DNA of 64,000 bases from Sphaerospermopsis torques-reginae ITEP-024 (GTDB lineage: Bacteria > Cyanobacteriota > Cyanobacteriia > Cyanobacteriales > Nostocaceae), in assembly GCF_019598945.1 (NCBI RefSeq), contig NZ_CP080598.1:3224001-3288000 (forward strand). The letters are read 5' to 3'. The position numbers and the translations under genes were made by a program. How positions within the stretch are numbered: the first letter of the stretch is position 1; each line of letters starts with the position of its first letter. The notes under the pieces are model-generated. The model was not told the origin of the DNA. It was given only the letters and a program-made list of their open reading frames with translations, and did not search any database. Shown here piece after piece: positions 55,503 to 63,662 of this stretch.

Positions 55503-55723
55503 AATTTAAGGTACAAGAGGCAATTTTTTGTGATTTATTCACATAAATCCTATCGTAATTTCTCAAAAATCTCCACTTTCAGCAAAACTTGTTATATTAA
55601 CTTACAGCTACTGCGGACTATTACCACCAAATAATTACACTTTGTTACACACAACTAACTATTACACAAGTATTAGCTTCAAAATAGAAATATACAAAAC
55701 ACGACAAAAACAGGTATCAAAAT

Positions 55724-57643
55724 ATGGTACGTTTTAAACTCTGGCAATGGATCATCTTAGTTTCACCCATAGCACTTATTATTACCTTCCTCCTCATATC
55801 CGCAGGAATGCAAATTCACGCTTGGGGAATAAATTGGATTTGGGGTATATTTACCCTTATATTTGTAGGCTGGAGATGGTTGTTAGTAAAATGGACAAAA
55901 CCTGCTGTTAATCAAATTGAAAATGTCTTTAACGAAGTCAGAAAAGAATTGGAATCTAGCAGCAATAATAATATAGATATATCCACAGGAAAAGACAAAA
56001 CCCAACAAATAGAAATTGCATTACAAAAAGTTATCAATGATGCTCAAAATGATCGTCCAATTTGGGAAGATTGGCAAACATTTTGGCAGCGATGTCAAGA
56101 TTTAGTAATTGCGATCGCCCAAATTTATAACCCAGAAATTAAATATCCCCTGCTTAACATTTACATCCCTCAAGTCTATGGACTTATTCGCGGTACTGTG
56201 GATGACATGGATAAATGGATGCAGAAATTATCCCCTGTTCTTAATCAAGTTACCGTCGGACAAACTTATCAAGCTTATGAAGTTTACCGCAAATTAGAAC
56301 CATCTGCACGCAAATTTTTAAAAGCTTGGAATTTCGCCCAATGGTTTTTAAATCCTGTCGCTGCGGTAGCTAAAAAAGCAAGTGAAGGTATTGGTAATCG
56401 CGCTTCTCAAGAATTATTAATTAACTTGAATCAAGTAATCAGAGAAACCGCTTTGAGAAACTTATGTCAACAAGCAATATCCCTTTATGCAGAGACAAAA
56501 ATTGAATTACCCACACCCAAATTACCAGAAACAAAAACCCAAACTCTACGGGATCTAATCACCCAAGCAGAACCACCAGAAAAGGTAGAACAAAAGCCAG
56601 TTAACATTCTTATTGTCGGCAGAAATGGCGCAGGTAAAAGCAGTTTAATTAATACACTTTTTCAAAGTGAACTAGCAGAAGTTGACGTTTTACCTAGCAC
56701 CGATGAAATTAAAACCTATCATTGGCAAACAGAAAGCGGTGAAATTCTCAATCTTTGTGATACACCCGGTTATGAACAAGTAAAACGGGATGATTTGCGG
56801 GATTTAGTGATTGATTATGCCACAAAAGCCGATTTATTATTATTAGTAACTCCGGCACTTGATCCCGCTTTACAAATGGATGTAGACTTTCTCCAAGACA
56901 TTAAAAAAGAAGTCGCAGATTTACCCATTATTACCATTATTACCCAAGTAGATAAACTGCGTCCGATTAGAGAATGGCAACCTCCCTATAATTGGGAAAC
57001 GGGAAATAAACCCAAAGAAATTTCTATTAGAGAAGCAACAGAATATAGAAATCAACTGTTAGGAAGTTTCTCTAATTTAATTTTACCAATAGTTACTAAT
57101 GATGTAAAAACAGGTCGTAATGCTTGGAATATAGACGAATTATCTTTAGGATTATTATCAACAATAGATCCTGCTAAACAATTACGTCTCTCTCGTTTTT
57201 TACGCAACTTAGAAACCCGCATTAGCGAATCTGCCAAAATAATAGATCATTACACCTTTCAAATGGCAACAACCCAAGGACTTACCGCACTTTTAAAAAG
57301 TCCAGTTTTGCAATTTATTTCTACCTTATCAACAGGTTCACCAACCCTTGCTTATCTGTTAGCAGAAAAAATTCCCGTCGAACAATTACCCATAGTTATT
57401 GGTAAATTGCAGATAGCTTATGAACTGTTTCCACTATTAAATACAGATAGGGAAAAATCACGCAATTTTGATTTATTATCTCTTTGGCCTTTGTTGTTAG
57501 AAAATTCTGGAAACCCAGATACTAATGCTTGGGCATTTGGTCATGCTTTAATAGAATATTGGACTCAGAATTTAACCATTGAACAAATGCAGGAAAGATT
57601 TAATTATTATATCAGGAGTCAGGAGTCAGTAGTCAGAAGTTAG
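55724..57643 (+). CDS. Membrane-anchored GTPase (Era/dynamin-like G domain)
   Basis: A 639-residue protein with two N-terminal membrane helices (near residues 9-27 and 36-54), a helical middle, and a G domain near 300-480: G1 VGRNGAGKSSLIN, G3 CDTPGYEQV, G4 ITQVDKL. The C-terminal ~170 residues are helical with hydrophobic segments. The last residues IRSQESVVRS are the translation of a CAGGAGT heptamer array. Possible role in membrane remodelling or stress; nothing specific is known. Confidence 0.75.
   Translation: MVRFKLWQWIILVSPIALIITFLLISAGMQIHAWGINWIWGIFTLIFVGWRWLLVKWTKPAVNQIENVFNEVRKELESSSNNNIDISTGKDKTQQIEIALQKVINDAQNDRPIWEDWQTFWQRCQDLVIAIAQIYNPEIKYPLLNIYIPQVYGLIRGTVDDMDKWMQKLSPVLNQVTVGQTYQAYEVYRKLEPSARKFLKAWNFAQWFLNPVAAVAKKASEGIGNRASQELLINLNQVIRETALRNLCQQAISLYAETKIELPTPKLPETKTQTLRDLITQAEPPEKVEQKPVNILIVGRNGAGKSSLINTLFQSELAEVDVLPSTDEIKTYHWQTESGEILNLCDTPGYEQVKRDDLRDLVIDYATKADLLLLVTPALDPALQMDVDFLQDIKKEVADLPIITIITQVDKLRPIREWQPPYNWETGNKPKEISIREATEYRNQLLGSFSNLILPIVTNDVKTGRNAWNIDELSLGLLSTIDPAKQLRLSRFLRNLETRISESAKIIDHYTFQMATTQGLTALLKSPVLQFISTLSTGSPTLAYLLAEKIPVEQLPIVIGKLQIAYELFPLLNTDREKSRNFDLLSLWPLLLENSGNPDTNAWAFGHALIEYWTQNLTIEQMQERFNYYIRSQESVVRS
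57613..57640. repeat. CAGGAGT heptamers forming the GTPase C-terminus
   Basis: Four imperfect CAGGAGT/CAGTAGT units read in frame as IRSQESVVRS followed by the stop codon of the GTPase gene. The repeat has probably replaced the original stop. Confidence 0.8.
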
Positions 57644-57661
57644 GAGTATCTCTTTATCTCG

Positions 57662-57682
57662 TTCCCAGTCTCAGACTGGGAA
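57662..57682. repeat. TTCCCAGTCT palindrome
   Basis: TTCCCAGTCT, one centre base, AGACTGGGAA: a 21-base perfect palindrome. It is related to the palindrome at 26709-26730 and belongs to a family of interspersed cyanobacterial palindromes. Confidence 0.8.
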
Positions 57683-57777
57683 TGCCATCATAGAGTCTCT
57701 GACTCTAATTTAACAAAAGGCAGAGGATTAGATAACTGAATTTTAGAAAAACTTGAGTATGTGAAATAAAATAATTT

Positions 57778-58140
57778 TCAAGAGGTGAAAAATTTTAAAT
57801 GCTCTCCCTCAATTTTCATCAAATCACTTAAATTTCCCTGTAATTTCAATTGTCCCTCTTCCATATAAATAATCTCATCTGCTCTGCTATTGACGCTGGG
57901 ACGATGACTAATCAAAATAGTTGTTTTTCCTTGACGATATGCTAATAATTCATCTAATAAATAGGCTTCACTAATGGGATCTAATCCTGATGTTGATTCA
58001 TCTAAAATTAAAATAGGTGTATCGTTGACAATAGCTCTGGCGATCGCTAATATTTGTCTTTGACCTCCTGATAAATTCGCCCCAAATTCACCTAATACTG
58101 TAAAATATTTATCAGGTAATTTATCAATAATTAATAAAAA
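57778..58140 (-). pseudogene. C-terminal remnant of an ABC transporter ATPase
   Basis: The minus-strand frame ends at TGA 57778-57780 and, read backwards to about 58140, holds the ABC signature LSGGQRQ (in FGANLSGGQRQILAIARAI), Walker B PILILDESTSGLD and H-loop ILISHRPS. The upstream ~two-thirds, including Walker A and the membrane domain, is missing: the similarity stops close to a 30-bp palindrome (AACTTCCGA / TCGGAAGTT, about 58148-58177). It is a clear gene fragment, of the kind seen in exporter-type (peptide or lipid) ABC proteins. Confidence 0.8.
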
Positions 58141-58224
58141 ATAAGTTAAACTTCCGAAACTATAATATCTCGGAAGTTATTGTTTTAATTATTGCAACTA
58201 GTCAATTATACCATAGAGGAGCGA

Positions 58225-58491
58225 TCAAACTGAACTAACAAAAGTTACAGCCCGCAGTTCTTCTTGAAAAATCCGGCGTAGTGTATCTTCATCTAAAGGG
58301 GGTTTGGCTAGATCGAGATATTGTCGTAACGCTTGATTCATCATTGTTTGATAACCTTTCCCTTCAGCGTCTGCTTTTTGTCTAAACGCTTCTAAGATAT
58401 CATTATCAATATAGATGGTAATGCGAGTTTTACCTTCTTGTGGGATGATCGCACCCCGTTTAGCCTGATCGAAATCATATTCCGGTTTCAT
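58225..58491 (-). CDS. brnA: BrnA-family antitoxin
   Basis: An 88-residue protein with the ribbon-helix-helix core KTRITIYIDNDILEAFRQKA near residue 21 and EGKGYQTMMNQALRQYLD near 43. Such proteins repress the brnTA operon and neutralise BrnT. It overlaps brnT by 17 bases. Confidence 0.88.
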   Translation of the reverse strand: MKPEYDFDQAKRGAIIPQEGKTRITIYIDNDILEAFRQKADAEGKGYQTMMNQALRQYLDLAKPPLDEDTLRRIFQEELRAVTFVSSV

Positions 58492-58747
58492 ATTTACGTC
58501 TCTCCTTAGCAGTAGCAGGACGGGCAGAAATTAAGCGAATGTTATCACCTCGATAGGTATAGACTACCACTAGCAACCGCCAAAGGTGATCCATACCCAT
58601 AATAATAAATCGCTGTTCACCTTGTGCTGATTGATCTTCAAAAGAAAGTGCATAAGGATCAAACAACACAGCCTCAGCATCAGAAAAACTGACTCCGTGT
58701 TTTTGTAAATTGCTTTTAGCTTTTTTAGGATTCCATTCAACTTGCAT
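58475..58747 (-). CDS. brnT: BrnT-family toxin
   Basis: The 90-residue toxin begins MQVEWNPKKAKSNLQKHGVS and includes FSDAEAVLFDPYALSFEDQ and LVVVYTYRGDNIRLISARPA, the RelE-like fold of BrnT ribonucleases. The ATG at 58747 is preferred since upstream in-frame starts do not fit the family. It is the first gene of the operon, as usual for brnTA. Confidence 0.88.
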   Translation of the reverse strand: MQVEWNPKKAKSNLQKHGVSFSDAEAVLFDPYALSFEDQSAQGEQRFIIMGMDHLWRLLVVVYTYRGDNIRLISARPATAKERRKYETGI

Positions 58748-58992
58748 ACATATAGTATATGTATTTTGGGGAATTATGAACAAGAGAGAATAAACCGACT
58801 TATAGCGGCTTCTGAAGCAGACTATCGTCAGCTATCAGCTTTCAAGGCTAAAATACAAAGAATGAGAACAAATACACAGAGTGTCAATTTCTTCAATTAA
58901 TACTGCTAAATCTTTGTTTTTGCTGTTATAAAATGATTGCTGATTACTCATAGCTGAATGCTTATGTAAATTATCATATCTTTACCATACAT

Positions 58993-59415
58993 TCAAGTTA
59001 GAATTAAATTTAAAGCTTCTTTTATAATCAATTCTTGGTCTATCATATTTTTTAAAGTTAATCCATCATAAATTCCCCCAAAAGCTTCTAAAGCAGCATT
59101 ATCTAAAGCTCGATCATAAGCCTGTAACAAAATATCCTCTAGTTCTTCTTTGTTCAAATAATAACCTCCAGATTTGCGACGTTTGTTAACTCTAATAATT
59201 GCATCCGTAGCATTACGAATAGAAACATCCCAGGAATTAGTTGTGCGTTTTTCTGAATGTTGTTTAATTAAGTGAACTAACAAAATGACACAATAACTAT
59301 AAATTTTATTAATTTTATCTTCTTTGCTCATTTCCTCTAATTCATCTATTAAATTTAGGGCAGCTTCTAAGTTGCCTGTAATAACTAATTCTCTGAGTTC
59401 TAATAATTCTTCCAT
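58993..59415 (-). CDS. DUF29 family protein
   Basis: A 140-residue protein matching the DUF29 family abundant in cyanobacteria: MEELLELRELVITGNLEAAL start, then LLVHLIKQHSEKRTTNSWDV near residue 47 and NKRRKSGGYYLNKEELEDI near 77. The C-terminus is helical. Function is unknown; many copies sit beside mobile elements. Here an IS4 element is inserted 43 bp upstream of its start codon, which may have separated it from its own promoter. Confidence 0.85.
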   Translation of the reverse strand: MEELLELRELVITGNLEAALNLIDELEEMSKEDKINKIYSYCVILLVHLIKQHSEKRTTNSWDVSIRNATDAIIRVNKRRKSGGYYLNKEELEDILLQAYDRALDNAALEAFGGIYDGLTLKNMIDQELIIKEALNLILT

Positions 59416-59467
59416 AATTCACTGTGAAATTACTAATAAATGCTTACAATAAAATTAATAACTGCTC

Positions 59468-60739
59468 CTGACGGGGCGACAAACAAGGCTGAAAACAAGA
59501 CGGTATAAAGAACGTAACGATTTATGGTAAAAAAAGATAGGTCAGCTATTGTCAATAAGACCAATAAGAATGAAAATGTTACCCTTATTCTATCAAAAGC
59601 ACTTAAAAAGTCAATTGAGTTTAGCAGAATATCTGTTCCTCAAAATTTTGGTGAACATCTTACAGTCAATTAAAAATGTGAATTTAGAAAGGTTAGCGAA
59701 TGGCGTACCGTTACCAATTAAATTTGAAAGTAGAAGAAAAAGAATACAAAGATTTTTATCATTACCAAATCTAACAATTGAAAAAATTTGGTTTCCCATT
59801 ATTCAGGAATGGTTATCAATATACTTTACCAAGGAAAAAATAATTTATGTAGCAATTGATAGAACCAATTGGAATCGAATAAATTTATTTATGGTGAGTG
59901 TAATTTGGGATAAAAGAGCATTTCCCATATATTTTAAATTATTGCCAAAATTAGGGAACAGTAACATATCTGAGCAACAACAGTTATTAGCGAAAGTAAT
60001 GCCACTTTTTCAAAACTATAAGGTATGTGTATTAGGTGATAGAGAATTTTGTTCAGTAAAACTCGCTAAGTACCTTCAGAGCTTGGGTGTATACTTTTGC
60101 CTGCGATTAAAAAAGAACGAATTTGTAGAATTTGAAAAAGATATTTTTTATGAGCTAAATAGTCTTGGTTTAGCACCGGGCGTATCGTTTTTTATTAAAG
60201 GCGTGAAGGTAACAAAGACTCGTGGTTTCATCAGTTTTAATGTGGCGTGTAAATGGAAGCGTAAAATCAACGGAGTATCACCCAAAGAAGGGTGGTTTAT
60301 CTTAACCAATTTTGATAGTCTGGAATTAGCTATTGCTGCATACAAAAGGAGATTTGATATAGAAGAAATGTTTAGAGATTTCAAAAAAGGAGGCTACAAT
60401 TTAGAAGAGACTAATGTAACTGGTGAACGCTTTATTTCTCTGGTTTTATTAATAGCAATTGCTTACTCTTCCGCAACAATTCAAGGTCAACAAATCAAAC
60501 GTAAAGGAATACAGAAATATGTTTCCCGCATCAAAGAATATGGTCGAACAGAACGGAGACATAGTAGTTTTTATATTGGATTATATGGTCAAACTTGGGT
60601 TAATTTCAAGGAAATTTGTATGGATATGGTCATGGAATTAATGAGATTAAATCGCAATAAACGTAAGAATTATCAACAAGGTCTAAGAGCTATGAGGCTT
60701 ATAGAGTCTGTCTTGTAGCTTATTTCGTCTCCCCTTCAG
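59468..60739 (+). mobile_element. Complete IS4-family insertion sequence, 1272 bp, 9-bp target duplication
   Basis: The ends are CTGACGGGGCGACAAA (59468-59483) and, inverted, CTGAAGGGGAGACGAAA (60739-60723), imperfect terminal repeats with about 13 of 16 bases matching. TAACTGCTC flanks both sides (59459-59467 and 60740-60748). The single gene inside is intact. A short untranslated part of 81 bp lies on the left and 21 bp on the right. All features point to a recent, potentially active insertion. Confidence 0.92.
59549..60718 (+). CDS. IS4-family DDE transposase
   Basis: The 389-residue transposase has the DDE catalytic triad in conserved context: D in YVAIDRTNW near residue 102, D in VCVLGDREFCS near 161 and the Y-x2-R-x3-E-x6-K signature in AYKRRFDIEEMFRDFKKGG near 268. 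The gene is uninterrupted and fills the element. It cuts and pastes the IS ends. Confidence 0.92.
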   Translation: MSIRPIRMKMLPLFYQKHLKSQLSLAEYLFLKILVNILQSIKNVNLERLANGVPLPIKFESRRKRIQRFLSLPNLTIEKIWFPIIQEWLSIYFTKEKIIYVAIDRTNWNRINLFMVSVIWDKRAFPIYFKLLPKLGNSNISEQQQLLAKVMPLFQNYKVCVLGDREFCSVKLAKYLQSLGVYFCLRLKKNEFVEFEKDIFYELNSLGLAPGVSFFIKGVKVTKTRGFISFNVACKWKRKINGVSPKEGWFILTNFDSLELAIAAYKRRFDIEEMFRDFKKGGYNLEETNVTGERFISLVLLIAIAYSSATIQGQQIKRKGIQKYVSRIKEYGRTERRHSSFYIGLYGQTWVNFKEICMDMVMELMRLNRNKRKNYQQGLRAMRLIESVL

Positions 60740-60809
60740 TAACTGCTCTCTTTTTCACTGTTAAAGAAAGCAGTTTTTCCCAAGTACCAAAATCGCCAAA
60801 ATTAATAAT

Positions 60810-61133
60810 CTAATCATCTTCCAGTTCAAGCTGTGCCACTGTCACTGCATTAAACGCGAAAGCAAAAACCAAAGGCATTGGAGATTTGAAAACAAAGGTA
60901 TAAATCACAGATAAAATGGTAACCAATACCGCCGTTATTGACCAAAATAACTCATCATTTGTTAAACCATGTTGTTCTTTAATTACTCTCAAAACATTAA
61001 CTGGAATTGGTTCTGGCATAACTCCCCCAGGAGGAAATGCCCAATAGTTACCACGACGTTCCATAAATAAATCTGTCCAGCCGTTTTCTATGCACCAAGC
61101 TTCGATCCATTCGATAGAGTAATGATTGATCAT
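60810..61133 (-). CDS. Conserved cyanobacterial membrane hypothetical protein
   Basis: A 107-residue protein (MINHYSIEWIEAWCIENGWT start) with the central RRGNYWAFPPGGVMPEPIP and two hydrophobic segments, FWSITAVLVTILSVIYTFVF and VFAFAFNAVTVAQ. I recall similar short proteins being widespread in cyanobacteria, without function. The ATG two codons upstream (61139) is an alternative start. The intergenic DNA before it carries no other gene. Confidence 0.75.
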   Translation of the reverse strand: MINHYSIEWIEAWCIENGWTDLFMERRGNYWAFPPGGVMPEPIPVNVLRVIKEQHGLTNDELFWSITAVLVTILSVIYTFVFKSPMPLVFAFAFNAVTVAQLELEDD

Positions 61134-61139
61134 GAACAT

Positions 61140-61557
61140 ACAAATTCCACTTTTCTGTTTGAGTCGTCAATGAATATAGATTGAACAGAGATTCCTAACA
61201 AGCTAACAGATAGCTATAGAATTAACCCTAATGCCATAATAGTTAAATTAATCGAAAATTTGAGTGCAGTTGTTAATGTTGCTGCTCTTAGTCAACAGAC
61301 TAGCAGGGAACAGAGATGGTTGGCAACAAAAGATAATAAACTTTACTTGAATTAATGAATATCAATAAATGTAAATTAAAAGATGAGTATTAGCTAACTT
61401 CTTCAGGAATAATTGATTTATCAAACTTTGGATAGAATTTAAAGCATCTTTCCCAGAAGACAAGAAAATCACATGAAAAAATATTAAGCAAAACCTATAT
61501 CCTTCTCAAGAGAATGAGGTAAACTGAAATACATAAAATATTACAATTGGTTAAGAA
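61140..61557. other. Intergenic region between hypothetical and pentapeptide-repeat genes
   Basis: About 420 bp AT-rich DNA with no gene, RNA or repeat signature that I can support. Divergent promoters are expected here. Confidence 0.5.
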
Positions 61558-62052
61558 ATGATGTATTTGCGAAAAGGTTTAGCATTGCTTTTAGCGGTTA
61601 TGATCTGGTGTGTAGCATTTCCAGCACTAGCAGCAACCTGGACTCATCCCCTATCATTTAGTAATGCAGAGTTGGGAAGACACGACTTTTCAGGACAAAA
61701 TTTACAAGCTGCGGAGTTTTCTAACGCTAACTTAGAAATGGCTAACTTTACTGGTGCTGACTTGCGGGGAGCGGTTTTGAGTGCTTCCGTGATGACACAA
61801 GCAAATTTACATGGAGCAGATTTAACCAATGCGATGGTTAATGAAGTAAAATTAAATGGGGCTGATTTAAGTGATGCCGTTTTTTTAGAAGCTATTTTGC
61901 TGCGTTCCGTTTTTACTGATGTCAACATTGAAGGTGCAGACTTTAGTGATGCAATTTTAGATAGAGCGCAAATTAAAGAGCTATGTCAAAAAGCTAATGG
62001 TGTCAATTCTAAAACAGGTGTTAATACTCGTGAGTCTTTGGGATGTCGATAA
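61558..62052 (+). CDS. Lumenal pentapeptide-repeat protein
   Basis: A 164-residue protein with an N-terminal signal peptide (KGLALLLAVMIWCVAFPALA, cut expected after ALA) and about seventeen A(N/D)LxxA-type pentapeptides (NLEMANFTGADLRGA, NLHGADLTNAM and so on), which form a quadrilateral beta-helix. The C-terminus, with two Cys (ELCQKANG and ESLGC), matches thylakoid-lumen pentapeptide proteins such as plant TL15/TL17. The stop overlaps the purK start by 10 bases. Confidence 0.88.
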   Translation: MMYLRKGLALLLAVMIWCVAFPALAATWTHPLSFSNAELGRHDFSGQNLQAAEFSNANLEMANFTGADLRGAVLSASVMTQANLHGADLTNAMVNEVKLNGADLSDAVFLEAILLRSVFTDVNIEGADFSDAILDRAQIKELCQKANGVNSKTGVNTRESLGCR

Positions 62053-63203
62053 AGCGTATTGGTATAATTGGTGGTGGACAACTGGCCTGGATGATGGGGG
62101 ATGGATCGAAAAAACTAGGATTAGAATTAATAGTACAAACTCCTAGCAAAAGTGATCCCGCTGTATCTATTGCGAAGGATACCATTTTTGCCGCAGTTGA
62201 TGATGCAGCAGCAACGGAAATTTTAGCTACAAAATGCGATGTCATCACCTTTGAAAATGAGTTTGTTAACTTAGATGCTTTATCTTTGTTAGAGAATAAA
62301 GGTGTTTGTTTCCGTCCCCGGTTAGCAGCTTTATCTCCTTTATTAGATAAATATCATCAACGTTGCTATTTTCGGGATTTAAAATTACCAGTTCCGCATT
62401 TTTTCGCTATCGAAAAATCAGAAATTTCTGAAAATATAGCTTCAAATATAGCTTCAAAAATAGAATATTTAGGATTTCCTGTAGTTCTCAAAGCTAGACG
62501 ACATGGTTATGATGGCCAGGGAACTTTTATTATTCATGATTTGGCTACTTTGTCAACAGTAATAAATCAAAGTAATGCACAATTCTTAGTAGAAGCTTTT
62601 GTCCCTTTTACCAAAGAATTAGCTATAATTGCAGCGCGTTCTGTGACTGGGGAAATAGTCACTTATCCAGTGGTGGAAACCCAACAAAAACAACAAGTTT
62701 GTCGTCGAGTTATTGCACCAGCGGATATTACTCCCGAACAAGCAGCAGAAATTAATGCGATCGCTCATACAATATTAAACAGCTTAGATGTAGTCGGCGT
62801 TTTTGGCATTGAGTTATTTATCACCGCTGATGGTAAAATACTGATCAACGAAATTGCACCCAGAACTCATAACTCTGGACATTTTTCCCTAGATGCTTGT
62901 ACAACTTCCCAGTTTGAACAACACCTGAGAGCAGTTGCTGGGTTATCTTTAACTGATACAAGTTTACATTGTGCTGGTGCTGTGATGGTTAACCTGCTAG
63001 GGTATGAAAAATCATACAGCGATTATGCACAGCAAAGACAAGAATTAGGGAAAATTCCCCATGCTTATCTGCACTGGTACGGGAAAAGCGAATCTCGTCC
63101 CGGTCGCAAACTCGGACACATCACAGTATTATTAGCACAGCAAAACCGAGATGCTATAGAGTCTATCATCCAAACCATAGAATCTATATGGTATCCTGGT
63201 TAG
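62043..63203 (+). CDS. purK: 5-(carboxyamino)imidazole ribonucleotide synthase
   Basis: The 386-residue ATP-grasp enzyme makes N5-carboxyaminoimidazole ribonucleotide from AIR, ATP and bicarbonate in purine synthesis. The N-terminal IGIIGGGQLAWMMGDGSKKL, the ATP-grasp region VVLKARRHGYDGQGTFI near residue 148 and the metal-site INEIAPRTHNSGHFSLDA near 276 are typical. It shares 10 bases with the previous gene. The 6S RNA gene follows, the arrangement known for cyanobacteria. Confidence 0.96.
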   Translation: MSIKRIGIIGGGQLAWMMGDGSKKLGLELIVQTPSKSDPAVSIAKDTIFAAVDDAAATEILATKCDVITFENEFVNLDALSLLENKGVCFRPRLAALSPLLDKYHQRCYFRDLKLPVPHFFAIEKSEISENIASNIASKIEYLGFPVVLKARRHGYDGQGTFIIHDLATLSTVINQSNAQFLVEAFVPFTKELAIIAARSVTGEIVTYPVVETQQKQQVCRRVIAPADITPEQAAEINAIAHTILNSLDVVGVFGIELFITADGKILINEIAPRTHNSGHFSLDACTTSQFEQHLRAVAGLSLTDTSLHCAGAVMVNLLGYEKSYSDYAQQRQELGKIPHAYLHWYGKSESRPGRKLGHITVLLAQQNRDAIESIIQTIESIWYPG

Positions 63204-63225
63204 GTGACAGGTGACAGGTGACAGG
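63202..63225. repeat. AGGTGAC tandem heptamers after purK
   Basis: Three GGTGACA units start in the last codon of purK. The complementary CACCTGT units occur again at 63637-63659, so the two blocks bracket the 6S RNA locus in inverted orientation. Confidence 0.75.
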
Positions 63226-63303
63226 GAAGATGGTTGAAAAATGACTGACAACTGAATCACAAAAAAATTTTCACCCCCCTCTACACAAATCGGTTTTCAC
63301 AGT

Positions 63304-63309
63304 TATAAT
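63304..63309 (+). promoter_or_regulatory. Promoter -10 box of 6S RNA
   Basis: TATAAT lies 10 bases before the presumed transcript start. A -35 element could be TTCACC-like sequence near 63270-63297, but it is not distinct. Confidence 0.6.
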
Positions 63310-63315
63310 GAATTA

Positions 63316-63500
63316 GTTGCACTACGACGTTGGTGACTGCCCTCAAGTTTTTTGATCTATGTCTTTAACGAAAAGGGAACCAATTCGTTCTTGTGGCAGT
63401 AAACCGAGCTTGTACTCGGAAACTTTAAACAAGCAACACCCGTTCCCACCTGGTTTACCCAGGTCATAAACTTAGGTAAAACGGCGTTGTGGTGAACTCA
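63316..63500 (+). ncRNA. ssaA: 6S RNA (6Sa)
   Basis: A candidate 6S RNA of about 185 nt. The 5' strand CACUACGACGUU (63320-63331) pairs with GGCGUUGUGGUG (63483-63494) over twelve consecutive bases including wobble pairs, giving the closing stem. The large central single-stranded part (for example around UUUUGAUCUAUGUCUUUAA) and internal hairpins such as CCUGG GUUUAC CCAGG-like (63454-63470) agree with the promoter-mimic 6S shape that binds RNA polymerase. Being downstream of purK, before rsmH, fits the known cyanobacterial location. Exact ends are approximate. Confidence 0.8.
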
Positions 63501-63539
63501 AAAAGTTTTTAAAAACTAAAAACATTGAACTTTCATATC

Positions 63540-63575
63540 CCCGCTTTCTTTGAGAAGTCGGGGATAATTTGATTT
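63540..63575. repeat. GAAGTCGGGGAT-type palindrome
   Basis: CCCCGCTTTCTTTGAGAAGTCGGGG forms an imperfect hairpin related to elements near 16350, 27760 and 33130. Confidence 0.55.
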
Positions 63576-63662
63576 TTGGAAGGTGAATGAGAATATACAG
63601 TGATCATAAAACTTAGACAGTCAAAGATTTTGAATTCTGTCACCTGTCACCTGTCACCTAAT

